Positions 1 through 8,446 of a DNA stretch of 42,801 nt are shown one piece after another. Position numbers and translations under genes: made by a program. The DNA is from an uncultured Clostridia bacterium (GTDB lineage: Bacteria; Bacillota; Clostridia; Oscillospirales; Ruminococcaceae). How positions within the stretch are numbered: the first letter of the stretch is position 1; every line of letters begins with the position of its first letter. The stretch lies in NCBI GenBank assembly GCA_945873955.1, contig CAMCFA010000015.1, positions 1 to 42,801 of the forward strand. The letters run 5' to 3'. The notes below the pieces were generated by a model that worked only from the letters and a program-made list of their open reading frames with translations, was not told where the DNA came from and did not search any database.

Positions 1-58
1 TCGAACCTATGACCCTCTGCTTGTAAGGCAGATGCTCTCCCAGCTGAGCTAAACTCCC
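1..58 (-). tRNA. tRNA-Val (anticodon UAC), 3' end cut by window
   Basis: Read on the minus strand, the acceptor 5' side begins GGGAGTT at 58. It is followed by a D arm with GCTCAGCTGGGAGAGC, an anticodon stem CTGCC/GGCAG-type with loop CTTACAAGC (anticodon TAC, valine), and the T-loop start GGTTCGA at the window edge. About 18 bases of the 3' end, including the acceptor 3' strand, lie outside the window. A consensus promoter lies just upstream. Confidence 0.93.
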
Positions 59-106
59 ATCTTTTCCTGCCGTCGGAGGTTTGTCCTTTCTCCCGGCGAC
101 TATTGT

Positions 107-135
107 ATTATACACTATTTCACCGAATTTGTCAA
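107..135 (-). promoter_or_regulatory. sigma-A promoter for the tRNA-Val transcript
   Basis: On the minus strand TTGACA (135-130) and TATAAT (112-107) are separated by exactly 17 bases, a perfect vegetative promoter. The predicted start lies near 100, about 40 bases before the tRNA 5' end at 58. This fits a stable-RNA promoter. Confidence 0.9.
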
Positions 136-246
136 GCGGTTTCTGAAAATTTTTTTGATTTATTTTTTATGCACATAATCTCACCCGGAAATACTGTCAG
201 AGTTATGCACAACCGACAAAAACGAAGCATATCGCGAAAAAACAGA

Positions 247-279
247 AAACTGCCGGGAAGTCACGCTTACCGGCAGTTA
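247..279 (-). terminator. Distal copy of duplicated hairpin; probable galM terminator
   Basis: A 9-bp stem AACTGCCGG/CCGGCAGTT (248-256 with 270-278) has a 13-base loop. On the minus strand it is followed directly by a T-rich tract (TTTTCTGTTTTTT), as an intrinsic terminator should be. An identical 33-base copy lies at 468-500. Confidence 0.7.
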
Positions 280-467
280 CAGCTTGTCGAAAAACCTAGA
301 TTTGCCCGCGAAGCGGGCTTTTGAAATCCGTTTTTTGCCCCAGCTCTGCCGGGGCAAAAAACACTTCTATCCGCACAAGTGTGCGGTTTGGCGGCAATAC
401 CGCCAAACCGTGCGCGCAGTGCGGATGTTCGGCGGAAAAGTCCCAACGGAACTTTTTCGACGGTCTG

Positions 468-500
468 AAACTGCCGGGAAGTCACGCTTACCGGCAGTTA
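468..500. repeat. Proximal copy of the 33-bp hairpin repeat
   Basis: This copy is identical over 33 bases to 247-279. It starts 6 bases beyond the galM stop codon. It keeps the 9-bp stem but has no T-run after it on the minus strand, so it is a poorer terminator than the distal copy. The two copies bracket about 190 bases of hairpin-rich sequence. Confidence 0.8.
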
Positions 501-505
501 ATTTG

Positions 506-1546
506 TTATCTTACAGAGAACTCGTAGCTGGTCGTAAAGCGGTAGGTCTGCCCTGCCTTATAAACGCAGCTCGGGAACTGGGGCTGGTTAGGCGTGTCGG
601 GAGAGTACTGGCTCTCAAGGCACAGCCCGGCGTACTGCTCATACTTCTTGCCGCCCTTTCCGGTCTCGCCGTTAAGCCCGATACCGATATAGAACTGAAT
701 AGCGGGCTTGTCGGTCTTGACGGTCATAACACGTCCGCTCTCCGGCTCGTAAACCTCCGCCGCAGTACGCATAACTCCCGGCTCGCCGAGAATGAAGTTG
801 TGGTCGTAGCCTGCGGGAAGTCTGCCGTTATCCATGTCCTCGCGTACCTTCTTCGGGTTCTTGAAGTCAAACGCTGTTCCGGCAACGTAAGCGATCTTTC
901 CAGTGGGGATCAGCAGCTCGTCTACCGGGGTGTACTGGCTGGAATTTATCTGAACGACATGATCCTTGATATCGCCGTTTCCGGCGCCCTTGAGGTTGAA
1001 GTAGGAGTGGTTTGTCAGATTGATGACCGTATCAGCATCGGAAACCGCGGTGTAATCAATAACCAGCGCATTTGCTTCGGTGAGAGTGTACTTCACGGAG
1101 ATCTTCAGCGTGCCGGGGAAGTTTTCCTCGCCGTCCGGGCTGGTGTAGCCGAAGGTCACAGAAGGCTCGTCGCCGCCGTCCATTGCCTCGATAGTCCACA
1201 CGCGCTTGTTGTAGCCGAAGAAGCCGCCGTGCAGGTGATTTACCTTGTTGTCGTTGCGGGAAAGCTGATACTCCTTGCCGGAAACATTGATCTTCGCCTT
1301 GCCGATACGGTTAGCGTAGCGTCCGACAAGAGCGCCGTGGGTGGAATTTCCGTCTATGTACTCCTGAAGTGTGTCATAGCCAAGAACTACATCTGCGTTA
1401 TTGCCGTTTCTGTCCGGAACTTCCAGACCTACGACTGCGCCGCCGAAGTTGGTGAGCTTTGCCACCGCGCCCTTGCTGTTCGTAAGGGTCAGCAGCCAGC
1501 ACTTGTAGCCTCTGAAAAAGCCGAACTCTGTTTTTGAAATGCTCAT
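506..1546 (-). CDS. galM: Aldose 1-epimerase (galactose mutarotase)
   Basis: The product (346 aa) interconverts alpha and beta anomers of aldoses such as galactose and glucose in the cytoplasm, the entry step to the Leloir pathway. The family motifs are present in order: NHLHGG with the binding histidine, NLTNHSYFNL with the catalytic histidine, and CLESQYSPDTPN with the catalytic glutamate. The length matches the family. I place the start at the ATG at 1546, because GGAGGAAAATACCC sits directly before it; an upstream in-frame ATG at 1579 would overlap the chemoreceptor gene and has no good ribosome site. It follows the chemoreceptor by 19 bases on the same strand and is probably co-transcribed with it. 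No gal operon partners (galK, galT, galE) are nearby. Confidence 0.93.
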   Translation of the reverse strand: MSISKTEFGFFRGYKCWLLTLTNSKGAVAKLTNFGGAVVGLEVPDRNGNNADVVLGYDTLQEYIDGNSTHGALVGRYANRIGKAKINVSGKEYQLSRNDNKVNHLHGGFFGYNKRVWTIEAMDGGDEPSVTFGYTSPDGEENFPGTLKISVKYTLTEANALVIDYTAVSDADTVINLTNHSYFNLKGAGNGDIKDHVVQINSSQYTPVDELLIPTGKIAYVAGTAFDFKNPKKVREDMDNGRLPAGYDHNFILGEPGVMRTAAEVYEPESGRVMTVKTDKPAIQFYIGIGLNGETGKGGKKYEQYAGLCLESQYSPDTPNQPQFPSCVYKAGQTYRFTTSYEFSVR

Positions 1547-1565
1547 GGGTATTTTCCTCCGTTGA

Positions 1566-3779
1566 TCAATATTTGTCATCGTCTAAAACGATGGTTCTCT
1601 TGGGTGGTGCGCTCTCGGTCTTGACCGGTTCTGCCGGGGTCTTTGCTTCCGGTTTTGCCGCCGGTGAAGCAGGTTTCTCCGCTGCGGGTATGTCGGCAGG
1701 GGCTTTTACCTCCGGCTTGTTTTCCTTTGCGGGAGCGGGCTTTTCAGCAGGTTTCACGGGTTTCTCCGTCTTATCAGACGCGGTTTTCTTTGCAGACTTC
1801 GGCTTTGCCGGTTTCTCAGACTTTTCAGCCTTATCCGCCTTCTCAACGGGCTTCTCGGTAGGCTTTTCAGCGGGAGCTTCTGTCTTGGTCTCTGCGGGAA
1901 CTACCGGGGCTGCGGGAGCTGCCGCTACTTCCGGCTTGTTCTCCATTGAGGGAGCTTCCGGCTTTGCCTCTGCGACATTTCCGGTGGGTCTTGGTTTTTT
2001 TCTCCGTCTGCCGGGAGGCGAAACCTTGAAGTTCTGCACCAGCTCAAGCAGCACCTTTGCCTGTGCGGAAAGCTCCTCTGCGGAGGCAGCGCATTCTGTG
2101 GTAGAACCGCTGGTCATCTGCACCGAATTGGAGATCTGATCCATTCCCACAAGTATCTGCTTTACGCTGTCAGCCTGTTCCTGCGAAGCTGCGGCGATCT
2201 GGTCGATCACCTGCGCGGTATCGTCGGTTTCCGCTACGATCTTCTTCAGCATTTTCGCGGTCGCGTTCGCCATGACTGTGCCGTTTTCCACCGCAACAAG
2301 CGCGGTCTTGATAAGGGAGGTGGTGTTCTTCGCAGCTTCCGCGGTCTTTCCGGCAAGCTGTCCGACCTCTCCCGCAACAACTGCGAAGCCCTTTCCAGCT
2401 TCACCGGCTCTTGCGGCTTCAATAGACGCATTAAGGGACAGGATATTCGTCTGGAATGAGATATCCTCGATAGTTTTTATGATGTTCGCGATCTGGGCGG
2501 AGGTCTCGTTTATCTCCTCCATTGCGCGTACCATGTCGTTCATTTTTACGTTGCCCTCGTCCACGATAGCGCGGCAGTCGTCGGCAAGCTCCTTCGCCTT
2601 TGCAGCGCTCTCGGCGTTGGCAGTGATGTTGGAGGATATCTCCACAACAGAGGCGTTCAGTTCCTCAACGGTAGCCGCCTGTTCAGTCGCCGCCTGCGAC
2701 AGCGTGGTGGAGTTCTCGCTCATTCTTGCCGAACCGTCGGAAACCAGCCTGCTGGACGCCTCTATCTGGCGTACAACGTTGCTGGTGCTGTTGATTATGC
2801 CAAGAAGCGCGTCCCTTATCGGGATATAGTCGCCGATATAATCCGCTTCCGGCTCGGCGGTGAGATCCTCCGCGGCGATCTTCGCGGCAACGCTCTTGAT
2901 GTCGCCGATGATATTCTCGGTGTAGTCCGCCATTGAGTTTACAGCCTCCGCAAGGGTCTGTATCTCGTCGCCGGTATGTACCTCTACGCTACCGGAGGAA
3001 AGGTTTCCTGCCGCCATGTCAAGTATCTTGCTGTTCACCGACTCCAGCGGAACGATGATCCGCTTTACGAACCTGCGGATAATTATCGCGCCGACTACGA
3101 AAGCAACAGCCGTAGAACCTATCATTATCAGAAGCGCCTGCGTGGAGCTGCTGTTGAACTCGCTGGAGTCGCAGATAACGAGCGCTGTCCAGTCTGTGCC
3201 GGCAACCTGCGTTGCGTAAAGTATCCGGGACTTGCCGCCTATCGACGCGCTCTGGATCCGGCTGCTGTCAAGGTACTTCGCGATGTCCTCGGCTGCGAGA
3301 GTTCCGTTCACCGCCGCAAGGATAGAACCGGAGCTGTTCACCAGATAAAACTCGGTGGTGTCGGCGATGTGCATGGTGCTGATGACCTCCGCCAGCCAGT
3401 CGGTGTTGGTGGTTATAGAAGCCACACCTTTGGCAAACGCCGCCGTGATCACGATATACCCGTCAGAGTTCGTGGTGACTCCGGGGGCGCTTGTGGAACG
3501 GGTGTTGATCTCTACGATAGAGGGGTCGGTCGCAATGATGTTGTTCGCCTGCGCGGTGGTTCCGTCAAGCACCGCGATAAGGCTTGTGTAATGCGACACG
3601 GTGGAGCTTACAAGATTTGAAGCCGCCGAAACTCTTTCCATCATTGAGTTATTCATATCGTTCTGGCTCTGCTTGTTAAGACACACCATTCCGGTTATCC
3701 CGGCGGATAGTATGCCGTAAGCCAGCACGAGCATTACCGCCAGCGTTATCCTCGTGCCAAGTGACTTTTTCTTTTTCAT
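1566..3779 (-). CDS. Methyl-accepting chemotaxis protein with long charged C-terminal tail
   Basis: This 737-aa transmembrane chemoreceptor has a first membrane helix at about residues 12-33 and an extracellular sensor at about 35-213, with a Cache-like look but no assigned ligand. A second helix lies at about 215-235, followed by a HAMP region to about 300 and a long coiled-coil signalling domain. The tip (residues about 441-470, [20 protein letters not shown] then AGKGFAVVA) is the hallmark CheA/CheW contact hairpin. After about residue 586 there is an unusual tail of some 150 residues. It is rich in Pro, Ala, Lys and Glu, ends in VLDDDKY, and replaces the short flexible linker seen in most receptors. 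A consensus promoter lies upstream. galM follows at 19 bases. No che genes are in the window. Confidence 0.93.
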   Translation of the reverse strand: MKKKKSLGTRITLAVMLVLAYGILSAGITGMVCLNKQSQNDMNNSMMERVSAASNLVSSTVSHYTSLIAVLDGTTAQANNIIATDPSIVEINTRSTSAPGVTTNSDGYIVITAAFAKGVASITTNTDWLAEVISTMHIADTTEFYLVNSSGSILAAVNGTLAAEDIAKYLDSSRIQSASIGGKSRILYATQVAGTDWTALVICDSSEFNSSSTQALLIMIGSTAVAFVVGAIIIRRFVKRIIVPLESVNSKILDMAAGNLSSGSVEVHTGDEIQTLAEAVNSMADYTENIIGDIKSVAAKIAAEDLTAEPEADYIGDYIPIRDALLGIINSTSNVVRQIEASSRLVSDGSARMSENSTTLSQAATEQAATVEELNASVVEISSNITANAESAAKAKELADDCRAIVDEGNVKMNDMVRAMEEINETSAQIANIIKTIEDISFQTNILSLNASIEAARAGEAGKGFAVVAGEVGQLAGKTAEAAKNTTSLIKTALVAVENGTVMANATAKMLKKIVAETDDTAQVIDQIAAASQEQADSVKQILVGMDQISNSVQMTSGSTTECAASAEELSAQAKVLLELVQNFKVSPPGRRRKKPRPTGNVAEAKPEAPSMENKPEVAAAPAAPVVPAETKTEAPAEKPTEKPVEKADKAEKSEKPAKPKSAKKTASDKTEKPVKPAEKPAPAKENKPEVKAPADIPAAEKPASPAAKPEAKTPAEPVKTESAPPKRTIVLDDDKY

Positions 3780-3817
3780 AAGAATGACCTCGCTTCGGGT
3801 GTATTGATATTATTTTT

Positions 3818-3846
3818 ATTCTAGCACAATTTTGCCAAAATGTCAA
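3818..3846 (-). promoter_or_regulatory. sigma-A promoter for the chemoreceptor-galM operon
   Basis: The minus strand has TTGACA at 3846-3841 and TAGAAT at 3823-3818 with a 17-base spacer. Predicted transcription starts about 30 bases before the chemoreceptor ATG at 3779. No motility-type (sigma-D) promoter was seen here. Confidence 0.82.
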
Positions 3847-3919
3847 CCGATTTCCGGTGGATTTTCGTGTAAATTTTACATTACAGTATGACTATCAGCC
3901 GGTGTCGGGTTGCCAAAAA

Positions 3920-4555
3920 TCACCCTATCAAACCCTTGACCGCCTGCGGCAGCTCTGCCAGAGCACCTATCTCCGGCACCTCACGGTTCATTGAGCCAAA
4001 GCCGTATGCCGCGCGGATAAACGGCACCTCCGCGAAGTCCGCCGAGTCAAGGTCGCCTTGGGTATCACCGACATAGACCGCGCTGTCCACCGCGTTTCGC
4101 CGGATAACCAGCCGGATATTCTCCCCCTTTGAAAGCCCCGTGCCGCCGGCGCTCTCGAAATCGTCGAACAAGTCCCCCATGCCGGAATATTCCAGAAAAC
4201 ACTGAATATATCCGTCCTGACAGTTGCTGACTATTATCAACAGATATTCCCGGCGGAGCAGCTCCAGCGTTTCGCGGAGTTTCGGGTAAAGCACGCCGCC
4301 GTGCTGTGCGATGTACTCCTGCTCAAACCTCACGCACTCTCTCATTATCTCCATGCGGCCCGGCTCCGGGACGTCTGGCAGCGCCATTGCCGCTATAACG
4401 TCCAGCGTTTTGCCCATGAAGCCGTGCATATCCTCAATGGTTATCCGGCGGGTGATGTCCGAGTGCTTCTCCAGCACGATATTCCACGACTCTGCGCAGC
4501 TTTTGGAGCTGTCCCACAGCGTTCCGTCAAGGTCAAAGATAACTGCTTTTTTCAT
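3920..4555 (-). CDS. HAD-family hydrolase, phosphoglycolate phosphatase-like
   Basis: This 211-aa protein is probably a small-molecule phosphatase. The N-terminal motif FDLDGTLWD carries the nucleophile and acid aspartates (residues 8 and 10). A helical cap follows, then motif II (IIVSNC) and the motif III/IV region with YVGDTQGDLDSA, whose aspartates bind magnesium. I take the ATG at 4555, since GAAAGGAACACC precedes it; the frame stays open upstream to 4660, but that extension is AT-rich and lacks family similarity. It is transcribed divergently from the next gene. The substrate cannot be told from sequence. Confidence 0.82.
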   Translation of the reverse strand: MKKAVIFDLDGTLWDSSKSCAESWNIVLEKHSDITRRITIEDMHGFMGKTLDVIAAMALPDVPEPGRMEIMRECVRFEQEYIAQHGGVLYPKLRETLELLRREYLLIIVSNCQDGYIQCFLEYSGMGDLFDDFESAGGTGLSKGENIRLVIRRNAVDSAVYVGDTQGDLDSADFAEVPFIRAAYGFGSMNREVPEIGALAELPQAVKGLIG

Positions 4556-4679
4556 ATACAAGGTGTTCCTTTCAATCATAATATATAAATTATACCTGCT
4601 TTCGGGAATTTTTGCAATACTATATATAATCTGCATAAAAATTTTATTTTTCCGCCCCATTTCATGGAATTGTTACCGC

Positions 4680-4708
4680 TTGAAACATCGGCGATATTAT
4701 GTTATAAT
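4680..4708 (+). promoter_or_regulatory. sigma-A promoter for the 4762-8391 gene series
   Basis: TTGAAA at 4680-4685 and TATAAT at 4703-4708 have a 17-base spacer. It lies about 50 bases before the ATG at 4762 and probably drives the closely spaced plus-strand genes that follow. Confidence 0.85.
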
Positions 4709-4761
4709 TGTATACAGGGAGATATCCCATACAGACAGAAGAACAAAAGCGAGGAATAATT

Positions 4762-5565
4762 ATGATAAAGCTGATCGCAAGCGATATGGACGGCACTCTG
4801 CTGAACGACAGAAAAGAACTGCCCGCGGACTTTTTCGCGGTGCTTGACGAGCTGGTAAAGCGGGACATAAAATTCACCGTGGCAAGCGGGCGTACCTACG
4901 ACGCGGTGGCGCACCTCTTTCCGGAGGAATACCGCGGCAAGCTGGACTTTATATGCGACAACGGTGCGAACGTTATCCACGAGGGCAGACAGGTGAGTCT
5001 CACGCCGCTTGACCGACAGACCTTTGAGCAGCTCATAAGAGCGTGCAGCGATATCGGCGGACTTCGGGTGCTGGTGTGCACTGCCAAGGGTACATATCAC
5101 CTTGACGCAGACCCGGAATTCAATGAGGAGATCGCCAGATTCTACAAGAACCACTTCCCCTGCAAAAATCTGCTGGAGGTGGACGACACGATATACAAGC
5201 TGGCGGTGTGGGACAGCATGGGTACTCAGCAGCACGCAAAGCCCGCCATTGACGCGATATTTGGCGACCGGCTGAATGTTCAGGTGTCCGGACCGGTCTG
5301 GATGGACGTCATGGCTGCGGGAGTCAGCAAGGGCAGCGCCCTCATGAAACTCGGCAAGATACTGAACATCAGCCCGGAGGACACTATGGCTTTCGGTGAC
5401 TACTACAACGACATGGATATGCTGCGCTATGCCCGCTGGAGCTTCGCTATGGAAAACGGCAGCCCGGACGTAAAAAAAGCCGCCGGCTTCCTCGCCCGGA
5501 GCAACAACGACAGCGGAGTCACCCGCGCTATAAGACAGTACGCATTACAGGAGCAGACAGAATGA
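4762..5565 (+). CDS. Cof-type HAD-IIB phosphatase
   Basis: This 267-aa cytoplasmic sugar-phosphate or cofactor phosphatase has the motif ASDMDGTLLNDRK with catalytic aspartates at residues 8 and 10. It also has the type IIB cap in the middle and the motif IV stretch MAFGDYYNDMDML near residue 210. The length is typical of Cof/YidA proteins. The start at 4762 follows GCGAGGAATAATT; an in-frame ATG at 4708 lies in the promoter and is rejected. The TGA stop overlaps the next ATG (ATGA), so the two genes are translationally coupled. The substrate is unknown. Confidence 0.88.
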   Translation: MIKLIASDMDGTLLNDRKELPADFFAVLDELVKRDIKFTVASGRTYDAVAHLFPEEYRGKLDFICDNGANVIHEGRQVSLTPLDRQTFEQLIRACSDIGGLRVLVCTAKGTYHLDADPEFNEEIARFYKNHFPCKNLLEVDDTIYKLAVWDSMGTQQHAKPAIDAIFGDRLNVQVSGPVWMDVMAAGVSKGSALMKLGKILNISPEDTMAFGDYYNDMDMLRYARWSFAMENGSPDVKKAAGFLARSNNDSGVTRAIRQYALQEQTE

Positions 5566-5897
5566 ATATACAGATATTCGGGAAAGCAAAGTGCTTCGAC
5601 ACAAAGAAAGCAGAGAGATATTTCAAGGAAAGAGGAATAAAATATCAGTATATCGATATTCTTTCCAAAGGACTGAGCCGCGGGGAGCTGGACAGCGTTG
5701 TCCGGGCACTGGGCGGAGGTATCGACTCGGTGATAGACGAGAACTCAAAGGACTACGCCGAAATAAAGTACCTTCTTGACAGCGCCAAGCCGGATAAGCT
5801 GGCGGAAAACCCAAAGCTCTACAAGACCCCGATAGTCCGCAACGGCAGGCAGGCTACCACCGGCTACTGCCCGGACGTCTGGAAAAACTGGGAGTAA
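5562..5897 (+). CDS. ArsC/Spx-family thioredoxin-fold protein
   Basis: This 111-aa protein matches the ArsC family in length and layout: a beta strand, then GKAKCFDTKKAERYFKERGI with a single cysteine at residue 11, and the closing motif KTPIVRNGRQATTGY seen in the YffB/ArsC group. Members include arsenate reductases and the Spx regulator. The single active-site cysteine followed by FDT rather than the CxxC of Spx argues against a classic redox-switch regulator, and no other ars genes are present. I therefore call only the family. It overlaps the upstream phosphatase gene by 4 bases. Confidence 0.8.
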   Translation: MNIQIFGKAKCFDTKKAERYFKERGIKYQYIDILSKGLSRGELDSVVRALGGGIDSVIDENSKDYAEIKYLLDSAKPDKLAENPKLYKTPIVRNGRQATTGYCPDVWKNWE

Positions 5898-5900
5898 TTT

Positions 5901-7154
5901 ATGCAGATAGCAGTTTTAGTTATTTTAGTAGTTTTGTCGGCGTTCTTTTCCGCCACGGAAACAGCGCTGAACAGCGTGAACAAGATACGCCTTAAAAGCA
6001 TGGCTGAAAACGGCAGCCACGCGGCGGAGCGCACTCTTAACATACTCAACAAGTACGACAAGGCTCTGACCACTATCCTTATCGGAAACAACATCGTGAA
6101 CATTGCCACCTCCTCTATTGCTACGATACTTGCGATAAGTATCGTGGGGGAACAGTACGGCTCGCTGGTTTCTACTATCGTCACCACCGTCGTGGTGCTG
6201 ATATTCGGCGAGGTATTGCCAAAGAGCATTGCAAAGGACTTCGCGGAGCCGTTCTGCATGTTCGCTTCGGCGATAATTTCGTTTCTGATGACTATTTTCA
6301 CGCCGTTCTCGGCGCTGTTCCTGCTGCTGAAAAAGGGAGTGTCAAAGCTATTTCACCGCAGGGAGTCCGTCAGCATGACCGAGGAGGAACTTAAAGTCAT
6401 GATCGACGAGATCGAGGACGAGGGCGTGCTTGAAACGCAGGAAAGCGACCTTGTGCGCAGCGCGCTTGAATTCGACGAGATCACCGTGGACGAGATAATC
6501 ACCCCGCGGGTGCGTATAACCGCGGTGGAGATCACCGAGGACGTCAACGAGGTGCGCAGAAAGTTCTTGCAGGAGGAATACTCCCGCATGCCGGTGTACG
6601 AGCGCACTCTTGACAATATCGTGGGTATCATCACCGAAAAGGAGTTCTTCAAGCAGTACGAAAAGGGCGCGGATTTCACGATCAGCAGCATAATGCAGGA
6701 AACCCTGTACATTCCGCAAATGCAGAAGCTGTCGGAGGTGTTCCGCACCATGCAGAAGCAGAAATGCCACCTCAGCGTGGTGCTGGATCAGCACGGCGGA
6801 ACGCTGGGTATCGTCACCATGGAGGATATCCTAGAGGAGCTGGTAGGCGAGATCTGGGACGAAAGCGACGAGGTGAAATCCCCGGTAACGGTGGTCGGAC
6901 ATAATGTGTTCGAGGTGTACGGCGACGTTTCGCTGAACTCACTGCGGCGCTTCTTTACCGCGCGGGATATCCCGGCGGAGCTTGAAAGCGAGGCGCACAC
7001 CGTCGCCGGGTGGGTGCTGGGATTGTTCGGCAGGATACCCAAAAGCGGCGACGTTACAGAAACCGAGGACTTCACTGTTACCGTACTTGAAGCCGCGGAG
7101 CTTCGGGTAAACAGAGTACGAATAGAAGTGAAAGAAAAGAAAGACGAGGAATAG
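5901..7154 (+). CDS. CNNM/HlyC-CorC family transporter (DUF21, paired CBS, CorC_HlyC)
   Basis: This 417-aa inner-membrane protein is probably a divalent-cation (magnesium or cobalt) exporter or regulator. An N-terminal DUF21 membrane domain (about residues 1-150) begins with the hallmark SAFFSATETALNSVN and holds several hydrophobic helices plus the motif FGEVLPKSIAKD. A CBS pair follows at about 195-315, with SRMPVYERTLDNIVGIITEK and GTLGIVTMEDILEELVGEIW. The C-terminal CorC_HlyC domain begins near VYGDVSLNSLRRFF. The length and order fit the family fully. GGGAG precedes the ATG, which lies 3 bases after the previous stop codon. Confidence 0.92.
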   Translation: MQIAVLVILVVLSAFFSATETALNSVNKIRLKSMAENGSHAAERTLNILNKYDKALTTILIGNNIVNIATSSIATILAISIVGEQYGSLVSTIVTTVVVLIFGEVLPKSIAKDFAEPFCMFASAIISFLMTIFTPFSALFLLLKKGVSKLFHRRESVSMTEEELKVMIDEIEDEGVLETQESDLVRSALEFDEITVDEIITPRVRITAVEITEDVNEVRRKFLQEEYSRMPVYERTLDNIVGIITEKEFFKQYEKGADFTISSIMQETLYIPQMQKLSEVFRTMQKQKCHLSVVLDQHGGTLGIVTMEDILEELVGEIWDESDEVKSPVTVVGHNVFEVYGDVSLNSLRRFFTARDIPAELESEAHTVAGWVLGLFGRIPKSGDVTETEDFTVTVLEAAELRVNRVRIEVKEKKDEE

Positions 7155-7157
7155 CAC

Positions 7158-7409
7158 ATGCTGGAATTCAGATACGACACTCAGCTCCTCATTGACGGCG
7201 AAAACCTTGACGAGGACGCGATCAACGACTACATCAGAGAGAATTTCAAGGGCGACAGCCTGCTTGCGGTGGGCGACGAGGAGCTTATCAAGATACACTA
7301 CCACACCAACGAGCCGTGGAAAGTTCTGGAATACTGCGCGACGCTGGGCGAAATATACGATATCGTGGTAGAGGACATGGACAGGCAGTCCCGCGGACTA
7401 AAGGGCTGA
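7158..7409 (+). CDS. Stand-alone FakA-like (DAK1_2) middle domain
   Basis: This 83-aa protein consists of one domain resembling the central/C-terminal segment of fatty-acid kinase FakA. The stretch GDSLLAVGDEELIKIHYHTN, then EPWKVLEY and a GEIYDIVVEDMDRQ-type end, parallels the FakA pattern (GDSLvVvgDdelvKvHvHT, pGKVLeY, GEL, I.nMreQ) as I recall it. The DAK2 kinase domain that should precede it is absent, and no fakB/degV gene is near. GAGGAATAGCAC precedes the ATG, and the gene sits 3 bases after the transporter stop. Its role is unknown; it could bind a carrier or acyl ligand. The domain match is from memory of the family, not a search. Confidence 0.68.
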   Translation: MLEFRYDTQLLIDGENLDEDAINDYIRENFKGDSLLAVGDEELIKIHYHTNEPWKVLEYCATLGEIYDIVVEDMDRQSRGLKG

Positions 7410-7422
7410 CAGGAAGGACATC

Positions 7423-8391
7423 ATGAAAACAGTAATTACAGACAACAGTCTTTGCACCCTGCCGATAGACGAGCATGCAAAGCCGGAGCACATCTACAAA
7501 TACATACAGGCGCTGGCGGAGACCGGCGTGAAATATGTCGAGATAGACTTCCGCACGGTGATGAAAATGCACGAGCTGCCGGACGGGATAGGATATATAT
7601 TCCGGCTGGGCGACCCCATGTTCCGGGAGCTGACCTCGGTGTTTGATTTCAGCTATGTACTGGTGACTATACACGACCTGAAAGAGGAAATAAACGTCGG
7701 CAATACCCCGGTGATCATGGAATTCCCGGCGCTGCGGGGAGTTTCAAGGCAGCTCCTGCGGCTGGCGCAGGGGCAGATATCCGGTCCTATCTCTATGATA
7801 AGACTGAGGGGCAGCTACCCCGTCATGGAGGACAACGAGGTCGCACAAATGGTGTGGCATGCGAAGAACGCCGTCACCGTGCCGATAGACCTCTGTCCCA
7901 TGAACGGCAAGAAAGCCGCTCTCGACCTCGCGATAAAGTCCTCAAAAGCCGGTGTGGACTGCCTTACTATGTGCATGGGCAGGGCGAAAAACTACGCTTC
8001 TATTGAGGACTACCTGTTCGCGCTGATGACTATCCACGACGTTCTGCCGAAGGAGTTCAGCCTGTCCGCAATGTGCAGGGCTGAGATATACCACCGGCTT
8101 GTTTTCGGTGAGCGCAGCACCAACTGCATAACCGACATCATGAAGCTGATAGACTACGATATACAGAACCTTATCAATGCAGACACCGGCGAGCGGGTCA
8201 AGCTGCGGGTGACTCTCAAGGACAAAATGCTGCTGAAGCACACCTACGTCACCGCACTCCAGAAATTCGCCGAGGAGGAAGATATCCCGGAGGACATTGC
8301 CGCCGATATTTTCGACGCGATAGACCATTTCGACAGCAACTGCTTCAACCCGGAGCTTATCAACTCCCCGAAGAACAAGATACTTAACTGA
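7423..8391 (+). CDS. TIM-barrel-like protein, distant from HMGL/homocitrate-synthase enzymes
   Basis: The function of this 322-aa protein is not recognised. It alternates predicted strands and helices like a TIM barrel: VKYVEIDFRTV near residues 37-47, VLVTIHDLKEE, VIMEFPALRG, PISMIRLRGSYPV, TVPIDLCPMN, then GVDCLTMCMGRAKNYASIED. The last two segments resemble strands 7-8 of HMGL-type aldol lyases, where a GxGERxGN motif would be expected. The typical N-terminal LRDG motif is missing, so the classic chemistry is doubtful. GGAAGGAC precedes the ATG at 7423. It probably shares an operon with the FakA-like gene 13 bases upstream. Confidence 0.6.
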   Translation: MKTVITDNSLCTLPIDEHAKPEHIYKYIQALAETGVKYVEIDFRTVMKMHELPDGIGYIFRLGDPMFRELTSVFDFSYVLVTIHDLKEEINVGNTPVIMEFPALRGVSRQLLRLAQGQISGPISMIRLRGSYPVMEDNEVAQMVWHAKNAVTVPIDLCPMNGKKAALDLAIKSSKAGVDCLTMCMGRAKNYASIEDYLFALMTIHDVLPKEFSLSAMCRAEIYHRLVFGERSTNCITDIMKLIDYDIQNLINADTGERVKLRVTLKDKMLLKHTYVTALQKFAEEEDIPEDIAADIFDAIDHFDSNCFNPELINSPKNKILN

Positions 8392-8401
8392 GCACAAGCA
8401 A

Positions 8402-8428
8402 AGGCTGCCGCGATATTCGCAGCAGCCT
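8402..8428. terminator. Bidirectional hairpin between convergent genes
   Basis: AGGCTGC (8402-8408) pairs with GCAGCCT (8422-8428), with further pairing GCGA/TCGC inside. It lies between the stop at 8391 (plus strand) and the mazF stop at 8447 (minus strand). The flanking T content is modest, so efficiency is uncertain. Confidence 0.6.
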
Positions 8429-8446
8429 GAAAGTGTTTTGAGAAAT

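Larger units (their letters stand above)
59..505. other. Gene-free spacer with tRNA leader, hairpin array and galM terminator
   Basis: No credible gene lies here. Positions 59-135 hold the tRNA leader and promoter. Positions 136-247 show nothing recognisable. Positions 248-499 hold a dense series of hairpins: 248-278, 304-318 (GCCCGC/GCGGGC), 331-361 (11-bp stem), 371-386, 385-409 (10-bp stem GGTTTGGCGG), 436-456 and 469-499. In addition, GTCGAAAAA at 286-294 can pair with TTTTTCGAC at 453-461, which would enclose most of the set. Confidence 0.75.

Noticed and set aside
284-1537. 417-codon open frame on the plus strand over galM
   Set aside because: It runs antisense to galM, which has a full set of family motifs and a ribosome site. 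Long antisense frames are expected in GC-rich genes.
1534-2139. Gly/Ser/Phe-rich 201-codon plus-strand frame
   Set aside because: It is the complement of the Pro/Ala/Lys/Glu tail of the chemoreceptor; its low-complexity composition is a by-product of that.
5562-5897. Arsenate reductase of an ars operon
   Set aside because: Only the fold family is supported. No arsR, arsB or acr3 gene is near, and the neighbours are a phosphatase and a cation transporter.
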